Shown here in pieces: positions 37,179 through 46,634 of a stretch of 64,000 nt of DNA. Numbering within the stretch: position 1 is the stretch's first letter; each line of letters begins with the position of its first letter. Made by a program: the position numbers and the translations under genes. The DNA comes from Bacteroidales bacterium. GTDB lineage: Bacteria > Bacteroidota > Bacteroidia > Bacteroidales > UBA1715. The stretch covers positions 1 through 64,000 of the forward strand of contig JADKDL010000006.1 in assembly GCA_016714605.1 (NCBI GenBank), in the 5' to 3' direction. The notes under the pieces are model-generated. The model searched no databases, was not told the origin of the DNA, and saw only the letters and a list, made by a program, of their open reading frames with translations.

Positions 37179-37288
37179 AAGGTATTTTAAATAAATATTA
37201 CTTAAAACTCAAAAACAGATATTCAGATAATATAAATATCTGTTCTGCTACTTTACTCTAAAAAGTGTTCATTAGTAAGGTAATTCAA

Positions 37289-38413
37289 TTACTTTTTCAA
37301 ACATTGTTGAAATGAATTCCAAAGCAATTCTGCGGTTTTATCCCATGAGAATTTTTCTCTTTGAATTCTTCCTTTTGCTATGAGAGTGTCTCTTAATTCT
37401 TTGTCGTTTGCAATTTTTGTCATTGCCTTTGTAATATCACTAACCGAAAATGGATCTACATAGAGCACAGCATCTCCGCCTACTTCGGGCATTGAGGTTA
37501 CATTTGAAGAAATAACAGGAATATCGCAAAACATTGCTTCAAGTATTGGTATTCCAAAGCCTTCGAAATAGGGTACAAAAGTCATTGTAAAGGCCGAACC
37601 CAATATTTTATGCAAATCTTCGGTTGAAACTCTTCCGGTAAATTGCACATCTTTCTTGAATGCAAGTGTTTCATAGGTAGTTTTTATTTCATCGGTCAAA
37701 AACATAGCTTCGCCTACTATGAGTAGCTGCATTTCCGAATCGTCCGAGGCTTTGAAATTATCAAAAGCTTGTAATAGTCTAGGAATATTTTTTCTCGGAT
37801 GCAGTGAACCTATAAAAATAAAATAATCTTTGCCTTGTGTATATTTTTGCTTTGTAACAGTCTTTTCTTCTTCACTTATGGGAGTATATGTAATATTTGC
37901 ACCATTATATACCACATCAATATTTGAGGCATCTATTGAATATGTTTTTACAATATCTTGTTTAGAAAATTCAGAAACCGTAGCTATCCGAGTTGCTTGT
38001 TTTGCATACTTTGGAAAGAATTTTTTATAATAGTTCTTTACCGATCGTTTCAGTGCATGCGGTATATGTTCAAAATTTATGTCATGAATAACATTAAGTG
38101 TTGGAATATGCAGTTTCAACGGTATAAATCCATCGGTAGAGATTAATGCTTCGGCTTTATATTTTATTAATATTTTGGGTAGGTTATAATGAAACCAAAT
38201 TCGCCACAACAATGGGTGTCTAGCAGGTGGATACATTATTACCGGCACTACATTCTTTGAAAAAACAAACTCTTCATGATATTTTCTATCAAAAAAAAGA
38301 ATGAACGTATGCTCCGGATGGTTTTCACAAAGTCTTTTTACCGTTTCATATGTAAACCATCCTATTCCTTCTAATTTGTCTTTTATTAAGAATCTGGTGT
38401 TTATCGCTATATT
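37289..38413 (-). CDS. glycosyltransferase family 4
   Basis: The ATG at 38413 is preferred over an upstream one at 38446, because MNIAINTRFLIKDKLEGIGW is the normal start. The 374-aa GT-B enzyme has a Rossmann N-terminal half (ALISTDGFIPLKL, NVIHDINFEHIP) and the donor-binding C-terminal half with FIFIGSLHPRKNIPRLLQAF and PYFEGFGIPILEAMFCDIPV, the nucleotide-sugar E-x7-E region. It probably adds a sugar to a surface polysaccharide or lipid. A broken flippase gene is divergent to it, suggesting a shared envelope glycan role. It is intact. Confidence 0.9.
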   Translation of the reverse strand, partial: NIAINTRFLIKDKLEGIGWFTYETVKRLCENHPEHTFILFFDRKYHEEFVFSKNVVPVIMYPPARHPLLWRIWFHYNLPKILIKYKAEALISTDGFIPLKLHIPTLNVIHDINFEHIPHALKRSVKNYYKKFFPKYAKQATRIATVSEFSKQDIVKTYSIDASNIDVVYNGANITYTPISEEEKTVTKQKYTQGKDYFIFIGSLHPRKNIPRLLQAFDNFKASDDSEMQLLIVGEAMFLTDEIKTTYETLAFKKDVQFTGRVSTEDLHKILGSAFTMTFVPYFEGFGIPILEAMFCDIPVISSNVTSMPEVGGDAVLYVDPFSVSDITKAMTKIANDKELRDTLIAKGRIQREKFSWDKTAELLWNSFQQCLKK

Positions 38414-38446
38414 CATTTTCTGCAAGATTCGTTTTTTATAATTCAT

Positions 38447-38803
38447 GTTTTGATTTCCGGCTTACTTTAATTTATCTATAATTGAACGTTATAGAAAAAT
38501 GTAATTTAAAATAGTATAACTATCACGCATTACGTAAAATCATAAATGAATATACTGATAATTTTTTATTTTTGGAAATTTTAAAGGCTCAAAATTCTAG
38601 ATTTTTGGTTTTTTTCTTAATTAAAAAATATACTGTTTTTTTTTAATGCATCTATATGTTTTATAATACCTTTGCAGGGTTTTTATTATTGCATTTTTTT
38701 CAATTTATTTTCTTGGTGGGATATCTTTTTTTGATTTGAAATAAAATAAATTGCCATATTTTAACTAACTTCTATTCAGTGCTTTCTTATTAATAAATTA
38801 AGA
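38447..38803. other. divergent intergenic region before the flippase
   Basis: A 357-bp A+T-rich gap. It contains TACCTTTG at 38667-38674, a full -7 consensus match for the flippase with a leader of about 125 nt. A -33 TTTG box is not evident at 19-21 nt. Nothing else is seen. Confidence 0.5.
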
Positions 38804-40251
38804 ATGAAAAGATTATTTTTTACAAATTTATTGCTATTGCTCTTACTGAATTTGCTCATAAAGCCTATATGGATTTTTGGGGTAGACTTGACCGTGCAAA
38901 ATACTGTAGGGGTCGAAAAATATGGGGCTTTTGCTTCTATTTTTAGTTTCACTATTATCTTCAATATTCTCCTAGACTTTGGTATTACAAATTTTAATAG
39001 TCGAAATATTGCCAGACATAGTCAGCTTTTGCAAAAATATTTTTCTAACATATTGATACTTAAATTCTTTTTAGGTTTTTTGTATGCACTCGTTTGTATT
39101 TCAATTGCATTTATTACCGATTGGGGAGCAGCGGAATTCAGACTACTTATGTTTCTTATTTTCAATCAGTTTCTTTTATCTTTCATTCTCTATCTTCGGT
39201 CGAATTTGAGCGGATTACATCTGTTTAAAACAGATAGTATAATTTCTGTTACCGACAAATCTATAATGATTGCTATTTGTAGTGTGTTGCTATTGCATCC
39301 GGCTACAAAGAATAACTTCTCAATAGAGTGGTTTGTATATGTGCAAACTGCCGGATATTTGACAACCTTTCTAATTACCTTCTTTATTGTCAAATCAAAA
39401 ATCAGCAAACTTACTTTGCGATTCGACAAGCGTTTTATGATTTTAATTTTAAAGCAAACCTTTCCTTATGCACTTTTGGTGTTATTTATGGCAATATATA
39501 TGCGTACCGATATTGTAATGATAGAGCAGCTTCTGCCCGATGGCGACTACCAAGCGGGTGTATATGCTCAATCATACAGAATTCTCGATGCTGTAGCTAT
39601 GTATGCTTATCTTTTTGCGACTTTGCTTTTGCTTATTTTTTCAAGAATGTTGAAAAATAATGAATCTGTAAAGCAGCTGAGTAGATTATCGTCTTTATGA
39701 CTTATAATTCCTGTTTTGCTCTTTTCTATAACCTCATTTTTTATGCAGAGCAGTTCATGCAGTTATTGTATAAGAATGATTATAGTAGTGCAGCAGAGGT
39801 TTACCGAATACTTATTTTGTGTTTTATACCTATTGCAACTACCTATATCTATGGTACATTTCTCACTGCCAATAATTCTCTCAAGCTGCTAAATATTGTT
39901 TCTGCTGCGGGTGTACTGGTAAATATTGTAATGAATCTTATACTTATACCTCATTTCAAATCGCTTGGAGCTGCTTATGCCAGTTTGCTAACCCAGAGTA
40001 TTACTACCGTAATTCAATTATTTGCCGCTAAAAAAATCACAAAGCAAAAAATTGATTTCAAATTATTGTCATTTATTATCTTGTTTGTACTTACAACTAT
40101 TGCCTTAAATCTTATTATGCTCAAAACGAGTTTGAATTGGATTGTTTCAGTAGCTATAATTTTTGGTCTTGGGTTTTCCTTAGCCTTTGTCTTGCGACTT
40201 ATAAACTTAAAAGACATGTATCTTTTAGTTAAAGATAAAGAAGGGCTTTAG
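38804..40251 (+). pseudogene. polysaccharide flippase (Wzx/MATE-like), stop plus frameshift
   Basis: The reading frames 38804-39700 and 39697-40251 make one protein of about 480 aa. They hold 12 or so membrane helices of the polysaccharide biosynthesis family: IKPIWIFGVDLTVQNTVG, MAIYMRTDIVMIEQLLPDGD, AGVYAQSYRI, YKNDYSSAAEVYRIL and GAAYASLLTQS. The break is double. An in-frame TGA at 39698-39700 is followed by family-like LIIPVLLFSITSFF in the same frame, then one T is missing from the T6 run at 39737-39742. Flippases move lipid-linked glycans across the inner membrane. Both a stop and an indel make real decay more likely here than for the other broken genes. Confidence 0.82.
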
Positions 40252-40324
40252 TATTAATAATTTTGATGAAGTAGTGGAAACATTTTTACCAACAGGGAAA
40301 TATTAATATTGTAAGTATCTATAT

Positions 40325-40373
40325 AAAAGGCAATAAGGTTAATCATTTATCATAATTAACCTTATTGCCTTTT
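40325..40373. terminator. bidirectional terminator between flippase and glnS
   Basis: A perfect 19-bp stem (40325-40343 with 40355-40373, starting AAAAGGCAATAAGG) and an 11-nt loop, with A and T tracts at the stem ends, sit between two convergent genes. Confidence 0.85.
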
Positions 40374-40413
40374 CATTTTCAATAGATTCAAACTAAATCT
40401 AATTCACCAAAAT

Positions 40414-42099
40414 CTACGCATCTTTTCCTGAAATCTTTGCCCAAGAATCTTTAAGAGTAACGGTTCTGTTAAAAATAATTTTTTCTTTGCTCGAATCTTT
40501 ATCTATACAAAAATATCCGGTTCTTTCAAATTGGAATGCTGTTCCGGGTTCTGCGCCTATTATAGAAGGTTCGCAAAATGCGGTAGCAATTCTTAGCGAT
40601 TCCGGATTTATTGTTTTCAAATAATCATCGGCATGAGCCAATGGATCTTCGTCAAGAAATAATCGGTCGTAGAGTCTCACTTCTGCTTTTACAGCATCGG
40701 CACAGTTTACCCATTGTATGGTGCCTTTCACTTTCTTCTCGCTGGTACCGGTTCCACTTTTTGTATCAGGGTCGTAGGTGCAGCGTAGTTCAGTTACCGT
40801 TCCTGAAGCATCTTTTATTACCTCTTCGCATTTTATTATGTAAGCATATTTGAGGCGAACTTCCGTTCCAGGAGCCAGACGGAAATATTTTTTCGGAGGG
40901 TTCTCCATAAAATCATCTCTATCTATAAATATTTCTTTAGAAAAAGGTATTTTCCTTGCCTGATATCTCATCCTCAGGGTTTATTGTTCCTTCACAAATC
41001 TCTGTTTGTCCGTCGGGGAAGTTCGTCAAAACAACCTTAAGCGGGTTGAGAACTGCCATAGCCCTAGGAGCTTGCTTGTTGAGGTCTTCTCTGATGCAAA
41101 ATTCCAATAACGAATAATCTATAATATTTTCTCTTTTTGAAACACCAATTTTGTCGGCAAACATTCTAATTGAAGCCGGTGTATATCCTCTGCGACGCAA
41201 ACCGCAAATGGTGGGCATTCTTGGGTCGTCCCAACCGGTAACGTGCCCATCTTTAACCAACTCCAGCAATTTTCGTTTGCTCATAACCGTATAGTTAAGG
41301 TTCAAACGTGCAAATTCTCTCTGTTGTGGTCTTATTCTGTCAGTTTCTGCAATATTGTCTAAAACCACTCATACAATGGTCTGTGAACTTCAAATTCTAA
41401 GGTGCAAAATGAATTAGAAATACCCTCTAAATAATCACTTTGTCCATGAGCATAATCATACATCGGATAAATGCACCAAGCATTTCCTGTTTTATGATGA
41501 GCTGTATGTAATATTCTATACATGATAGGGTCTCTCATGTGCATATTGGGCGAAGACATATCTATTTTTGCACGCAATAACTTTTCACCGTTTTTGAAAA
41601 CCCCTTTGCGCATTTGTTCAAAAAGCGATAGATTTTCTTCTATACTTCTATCTCTAAACGGACTATGAGTACCAGGCTGCGTTGGTGTTCCTCTGCTTTC
41701 TGAAATTTCATCAACCGACATTTCACATACATAAGCTTTCCCCTTTTTTATCAATAAAACTGCCCATTCATACAGTTGTTCGAAATAGTCGGAAGCGTAA
41801 AATTCTCTATCAGCCCAATTGAATCCGAGCCATTTAATGTCTTCTTTTATTGAATTTACATATTCAACATCTTCCTTAACCGGATTGGTATCGTCAAATC
41901 TAAGATTACATTCACCTCCATATTTTTGAGCAAGTCCAAAATTCAAACAAATCGATTTTGCATGTCCAATATGTAAATAACCGTTAGGTTCAGGAGGAAA
42001 TCGTGTTTTAACGGTTTTAATTCTACCTGAAGCTAAATCTTCTTCAATTATTTGTTCTAAAAAATTTAACGATTTTTTTTCTTCTTCCATAACACACAA
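40414..42099 (-). pseudogene. glnS: glutaminyl-tRNA synthetase, two compensating single-base shifts
   Basis: Three minus-strand frames form GlnRS of about 561 aa, the normal length. HIGH is in FPPEPNGYLHIGHAKS and the RFDDTNP motif is present; the KMSKS loop is VMSKRKLLEL. The anticodon-binding half includes RKIPFSKEIFIDRDDF and TGYFCIDKDS. The first break is one missing base in a homopolymer (plus-strand A4 at 41361-41364), after which LDNIAETDRIRPQQREF resumes. The second is one extra base at about 40947-40965, between NPEDE and RKIP. The two cancel in length. The enzyme charges tRNA-Gln and should be essential unless GatCAB replaces it, so sequencing error is the likeliest cause. Confidence 0.93.
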
Positions 42100-42127
42100 T
42101 ACAAAAAATAGGAATTTTACATTTTGG

Positions 42128-42135
42128 CAAAGATA
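42128..42135 (-). promoter_or_regulatory. -7 element upstream of glnS
   Basis: Minus-strand TATCTTTG matches TAnnTTTG about 28 bp before the start codon. A -33 box at the expected distance is not visible. Confidence 0.4.
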
Positions 42136-42315
42136 TTTATTTTATGCAAAATTGTGTATCCGTAATTATTTTATTTTAATGTGAATTAAGAGTTTCAAAT
42201 TCAGGATTTGCATTATCCTTTATCAAATTAGTATAAATATGATTAAAACAATATTTTTTGATATGAACTTAAAATATATTACTTAGATTATGTAACCTAT
42301 TTAATTATAATACAC

Positions 42316-42323
42316 TAACTTTG
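42316..42323 (+). promoter_or_regulatory. -7 element upstream of coaX
   Basis: TAACTTTG, exact -7 consensus, 19 bp before the ATG at 42343. The promoter could serve coaX and the following outer-membrane and TPR genes, which are closely spaced. Confidence 0.5.
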
Positions 42324-42342
42324 CAAAAATTTTTTTATTATA

Positions 42343-43033
42343 ATGAATATTGTAATTGATAAGGGTAATACATTAACGAAAATTGCTGTTTTTGAAGACA
42401 ATAACTTAATTTTTCATGATAAACAATCTCAAGTTTCGGTTGAATATTTAGAAATATTATTTAAAAAATTCAGTTCAATTTGTTTTTCTATTGTATCATC
42501 TGTATCTGATGTTGATGAACAGCTTATAAGATATTTGAAACAAAAAACGGTATCATTAGAATTTAATCAGACTACTAAAATACCAATTACGAACAAATAT
42601 AAAACACCCGAAACCCTTGGACTAGCCAAGCTCAAACTGTTTAGTAATTGATGCCGGCACAGCAATAACATTCGATTTCATAAACAGTAATGCAGAATAT
42701 TGCGGAGGAACAATTTCACCGGGAATGACAATGAGATTTAAGGCCCTAAACAATTTTACTAAAAAACTTCCGTTATGTGAACCTGATGAGGATGTCGATT
42801 TTTTAGGTGATACTACAATTTCGGCTATAAAAGCAGGAGTACAGAACGGTATAATTGCTGAAATAAACTCATATATTGAGAAATTAGATAATGAAAATAA
42901 TAAATTAAATATTTTTTTAACCGGCGGAGATACTTTTTTCTTTGATAAAAAATTAAAAAAGCCCATCTTTGCAGACCCATTTTTAGTTTTAAAGGGTTTA
43001 AATAGAATTTTATCATATAATGTTGAGAAATAA
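42343..43033 (+). pseudogene. coaX: type III pantothenate kinase with internal deletion
   Basis: The N-terminal frame has the phosphate motif MNIVIDKGNTLTKIAVFE (DxGNT) and reaches YKTPETLGL. The C-terminal frame resumes at PSSNCLVIDAGTAITFDF and runs through GGTISPGMTMRFKALNNFT to the end. Between them the family normally has DRxA...GA and about a dozen further residues; here the two parts touch at about 42618-42634, so about 35-40 bp and the frame are lost. CoaX phosphorylates pantothenate in CoA synthesis. The missing DR segment is part of the conserved core, so this copy should be inactive unless the gap is an assembly artefact. It overlaps the next gene by 14 nt. Confidence 0.82.
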
Positions 43034-44285
43034 AGTAAGCGCGATATTTGTAATATCTTTGTTGATATTCACTGTAAAATTACAGTCACAAATAAATATC
43101 AATTCCCCATTTTCAAGATACGGACTAGGTATAGTTGAAGAGTCATCATTAAATCAGAATAAAGCTCTCGGAACATCAGGAGTAGGTTATAGAGATGCTA
43201 AGCATATCAATTTTCAAAATCCGGCTTCTTATGGAGTACTCGATTCCATGGCATTTCTATTCGAAACAGGTGTACATAGCGATTTTATGAGATTTACAGA
43301 AGATACTTTGTCTGACAGAGGCTTCAGTGGTGGCTTGGGTTACATATCTATGGCTTTCCCAATTACAAAATGGTGGGGATCTGCATTAGGTGTTCTTCCT
43401 TTTAGTAGAGTTGGATATACATTAACAAAAAAAAGTGATTTGTATAGTTACAACTATTCCGGCGATGGCGGACAAAATAAACTTGTATGGGGAAATGCTT
43501 TTGACCCATTGCCGTTTTTATCTATAGGATTTAATACTTGCTACATATTTGGAGAAACATATTACCAATCAGAAACAAAATTTAATGTTGGATATTTTAA
43601 TACTTTAAAAGCACAAACCACAAAAATAACCGGATTGTATTTCGAAACCGGATTATTACTACATCATGAAATTTACAAAAATGCTACTCTAGCATTGGGT
43701 TTTACTTTTGCACCTGCACAGAATTTAAAGTCTAACAGTACTAATATTATTGCTTCAGTTGATTCTGCAACCCAAATAAATGTTTTCTCTGATGAAAAAT
43801 TGACATCTGGAGATGTGCAAATTCCTATGAAAATGGGTTACGGAATTAGTTATGTTCTGAAAAATAAGCTTTTAGTAACAGCTGAATATACTATGCAAGA
43901 CTGGACTGGTATTAAATCAAATTCAGCCTCTGAAAATAATCTAAAAAATGAAACAAAAATAAGTGGTGGCATAGAAATAATACCTAATATTTATGCTCCA
44001 AGAGGTTATTTTAATAAAATAGCATACCGTATTGGAGGCTATTATAAAAACACATACATACAGTTACAGGAAGAAGTTAATGGTGCATATTTACCATTGA
44101 AAGACTTTGGAATGAGTTTTGGTGTAGAGTGTCCATTCAGGAAAACTCGAAACTCAATAAGTGTAGCTGCTAGTGTTGGTAAAAAATACACCAATTCAGA
44201 AAAATTACTTAGAGAAAATTATATCATGCTTGATTTTAATATTACTCTGAGAGAAACTTGGTTTGTAAAAGCAAAAATTGATTAA
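43020..44285 (+). CDS. outer-membrane beta-barrel protein of the coaX-lptC cluster
   Basis: The 421-aa protein has a signal peptide (1-22) and the typical start INSPFSRYGLGIVEESSLNQ, followed by alternating amphipathic strands, GGLGYISMAFPITKWWGSAL, YGISYVLKNKLLVTAEYT and a final strand ending in an aromatic-rich segment. This pattern fits a FadL/PorV-like outer-membrane barrel as found next to coaX in many Bacteroidota. A transport or assembly role is inferred. It overlaps coaX by 14 nt and is followed 11 bp later by the TPR gene, so the set is probably one operon. Confidence 0.8.
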   Translation: MLRNKVSAIFVISLLIFTVKLQSQININSPFSRYGLGIVEESSLNQNKALGTSGVGYRDAKHINFQNPASYGVLDSMAFLFETGVHSDFMRFTEDTLSDRGFSGGLGYISMAFPITKWWGSALGVLPFSRVGYTLTKKSDLYSYNYSGDGGQNKLVWGNAFDPLPFLSIGFNTCYIFGETYYQSETKFNVGYFNTLKAQTTKITGLYFETGLLLHHEIYKNATLALGFTFAPAQNLKSNSTNIIASVDSATQINVFSDEKLTSGDVQIPMKMGYGISYVLKNKLLVTAEYTMQDWTGIKSNSASENNLKNETKISGGIEIIPNIYAPRGYFNKIAYRIGGYYKNTYIQLQEEVNGAYLPLKDFGMSFGVECPFRKTRNSISVAASVGKKYTNSEKLLRENYIMLDFNITLRETWFVKAKID

Positions 44286-44296
44286 ATTATAGAATT

Positions 44297-45622
44297 ATGA
44301 AAAAAAGTTTGTGTTATTTGATTTGTGCAGTTGTTTTTTCATCAATTGCAACCTTCACCTTTGGACAATCAAAGTACGGCAATACGCCAGAAGATAGTGT
44401 TAAGTGTTTAGAAAATCTGTCAGTCTACAAAGTGTATTATGATCAAAAGAATTTTGGTACAGCAACACTCAATTCTTGGAGATGGGTGTATAATAATTGT
44501 CCAAAATCATCAAAAAATATCTACATACACGGGGTAAAGATGTATGAAAGTTTTTTACAGTCGGAAACCGACAGTAAAAAAAAGGATGCCTACATGGATA
44601 CCATTCTTACTATTTATGATCAAAGAATAGCAAATTTTGGTGAAGAAGGAATTGTTTTAGGGTACAAGGGTGTAGATTTAATTAGCTATAAACCTACCGA
44701 TTACAACAAAGCATTGGGGTTTTTAGAAAAATCGGTTACTCTTTTGGAAAACAGTACCAAAGCAGATGTATTAAGTTTATATTTCCAAGCAATAGTTTTT
44801 AAATATAAAAATAATGAAATAGATCAGAAAGCTGCGGTTGAATATTATGGTAAAATTATGCCTATTATTGAGAGCAACATAACTAATGCAAAAGAAAGCT
44901 CAAAAAAATATTACGAGCAAGCAAAACAGTCGGTTGAAGCTCTTTTAATTAATGATGTAAAACCTACTTGCGAAATTTTAGTAAGCATACTTAAACCAAA
45001 ATTCGATGCTACTCCAAATGACCCTGAATTGCTAAAGAAAATTATTAGCACTTTAGAGAAACAGTGCAATGAAACAGAATTATATATGACCGCAGTAGAA
45101 AAATTACTGCCTATAGAACCTTCTGCAAAAGCGTATGAAAGTTTTGGAGATATGATGTATTTGAAAAAGAATACTTCAAAAGCAATTGAATCATATAAAT
45201 CTGCAGCTTCTTTAGAAACTGATCCGGTTAAAAAAGCAGAAATTTTTGTTAAATTATCAAAATTGGCATCTGGTTCTGCTGCAATATCTTATGCTAATCA
45301 AGCTATTGCTCAAGATTCTAAAAATGGAAATGCTTATTTGTTAATAGCTGTAGAATATGCCAAAGGCGCATCTTCATGTGTTGCCGGCGATGAACAAGCA
45401 GCTTTCAAAGAAAAGACTATATTCTGGTTAGCAGCAGATTATTGTGTAAGGGCAAAAAATGCTGACCCTTCAATTGCCTCAACAGCAAATAATTTATTAG
45501 CATCCTATGAAGCTAGATTTCCCGGATCAGAAGAAATTTTCTTCCAAGGTTTAAAAATTGGAGATTCTTATTCTATAAATTGTTCATTCTCTGGAACAAC
45601 CACTGTTAGAGCTAGAAAATAA
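44297..45622 (+). CDS. exported tetratricopeptide-repeat protein
   Basis: The product has 441 aa, a signal peptide (1-23) and many helical repeats, among them YGKIMPIIESNI, YESFGDMMYLKKNTSKAIES, SYANQAIAQDSKNGNAYLLI and a closing Cys-containing strand (YSINCSFSGTTTVRARK). The TPR array suggests a scaffold for protein-protein contacts in the periplasm or at the outer membrane. Its place between the barrel gene and lptC fits an envelope assembly function, but no enzymatic site is present. It ends 1 nt before lptC. Confidence 0.85.
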   Translation: MKKSLCYLICAVVFSSIATFTFGQSKYGNTPEDSVKCLENLSVYKVYYDQKNFGTATLNSWRWVYNNCPKSSKNIYIHGVKMYESFLQSETDSKKKDAYMDTILTIYDQRIANFGEEGIVLGYKGVDLISYKPTDYNKALGFLEKSVTLLENSTKADVLSLYFQAIVFKYKNNEIDQKAAVEYYGKIMPIIESNITNAKESSKKYYEQAKQSVEALLINDVKPTCEILVSILKPKFDATPNDPELLKKIISTLEKQCNETELYMTAVEKLLPIEPSAKAYESFGDMMYLKKNTSKAIESYKSAASLETDPVKKAEIFVKLSKLASGSAAISYANQAIAQDSKNGNAYLLIAVEYAKGASSCVAGDEQAAFKEKTIFWLAADYCVRAKNADPSIASTANNLLASYEARFPGSEEIFFQGLKIGDSYSINCSFSGTTTVRARK

Positions 45623-45623
45623 A

Positions 45624-46226
45624 ATGAATTATCTAAATAAAATAGTTTTTGGAAGCATCATCATTTTTTTGATGATGCTTTTTTCATGCGAAAATGATAT
45701 TAAAACTATTGAAATGGTAACTCAAAGAACCAAAATTGCAAATTTGAGCGGAAAAGATGTGCACATTTTGTATAGCGATTCAGCAAAAATTGTAGTAGAT
45801 ATTAGAACCAAAGAAATAAATAGATATTCAAACTCCGAGGAACCGTACGTTGAGTTTAATCAAGGCTTATTAGCAGTCTTTTTTTCTTCATATCCCGATA
45901 CAACCTCTTACTTAAGAGGAAATTATGCTATTAATTATGAAAATAAAAAAATGTGGGAAGTTAAAGGAAATGTGATTGCTAAAAATAAACAGGGTGAAGT
46001 TTTAAATACCGAATTTCTGGTTTGGGACGAAAATAAGAAGCTCATCTATTCTGACAAAACAGTTAAAATTACTACCAGTGAAGATATAATATTTGGTGAA
46101 GGATTTGAATCTGATGAAACATTTTCAAATTGGAAAATAAGAAAAGTTACCGGTACCATTATGCTTAAGGAAAATAATAATGAAGAATCGTCAAATAATA
46201 ATGAAGTTTCTAACCATAGTAAATGA
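45624..46226 (+). CDS. lptC: LPS export protein LptC
   Basis: A 200-aa lipoprotein (IIFLMMLFSC, Cys near residue 23) with the LptC fold: a series of beta strands such as VHILYSDSAKIVVDI, EINRYSNSEEPYVEF, KKMWEVKGNVIAKNKQGEVL, TEFLVWDENKKLIYS and the FGEGFESDETFSNWKI segment typical of Bacteroidota LptC. It bridges LptBFG and LptA in lipopolysaccharide transport; lptB is at 32.9 kb. It is linked to the TPR gene by a 1-nt gap. The Asn/Ser-rich C-terminal tail is probably disordered. Confidence 0.9.
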   Translation: MNYLNKIVFGSIIIFLMMLFSCENDIKTIEMVTQRTKIANLSGKDVHILYSDSAKIVVDIRTKEINRYSNSEEPYVEFNQGLLAVFFSSYPDTTSYLRGNYAINYENKKMWEVKGNVIAKNKQGEVLNTEFLVWDENKKLIYSDKTVKITTSEDIIFGEGFESDETFSNWKIRKVTGTIMLKENNNEESSNNNEVSNHSK

Positions 46227-46284
46227 TTTTTTAAGTAACTTTTGTGTGATAATTTTTAAACATATTGATAATATTTAATTCGCA

Positions 46285-46467
46285 ATGAATACACAAAATA
46301 GACCTGCAAAAATCCTAATTTATACTTGGCTTTTTATTGCCCTTATTTCACTGGTTTCAGCAATTCATGCTGCTATAAATAAAGGTTTTACACAAGACTT
46401 TTTTATTTTTGTAGGAATATTTTTTCTTTCATTATTCATGTACAAACTAAGAAAAAAAAGAATGTAA
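46285..46467 (+). CDS. small two-helix membrane protein
   Basis: A 60-aa protein with two hydrophobic segments (ILIYTWLFIALISLVSAIHA and FFIFVGIFFLSLFMYKL) and a basic end (RKKRM), so both termini are probably cytoplasmic. I recognise no family. It lies between lptC and ppiD, 58 bp after lptC, in the same direction. Clean hydrophobic pattern and position support a real gene. Confidence 0.6.
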   Translation: MNTQNRPAKILIYTWLFIALISLVSAIHAAINKGFTQDFFIFVGIFFLSLFMYKLRKKRM

Positions 46468-46577
46468 ATTAATAAATAATATTCATTGTTCTCGCAAAAA
46501 ATAACGTTAAAAACAAGTTAAATAAATGTTAATTTCAAAAATAACATTATAAGAAGCAATAACTATTTTTTTATTTA

Positions 46578-46585
46578 TATATTTG
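46578..46585 (+). promoter_or_regulatory. -7 element upstream of ppiD
   Basis: TATATTTG, an exact match to the -7 consensus, about 50 bp before the ATG at 46635. The upstream sequence is too A+T-rich to assign a -33 box. Confidence 0.45.
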
Positions 46586-46634
46586 CGCTAATTTTAGAAA
46601 ATAGTAACTCATATAATAAGATTCAAAAAGCGTC

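Noticed and set aside
39697..40251. Independent small membrane protein gene
   Set aside because: It is the C-terminal third of the flippase after a stop and a T-run indel.
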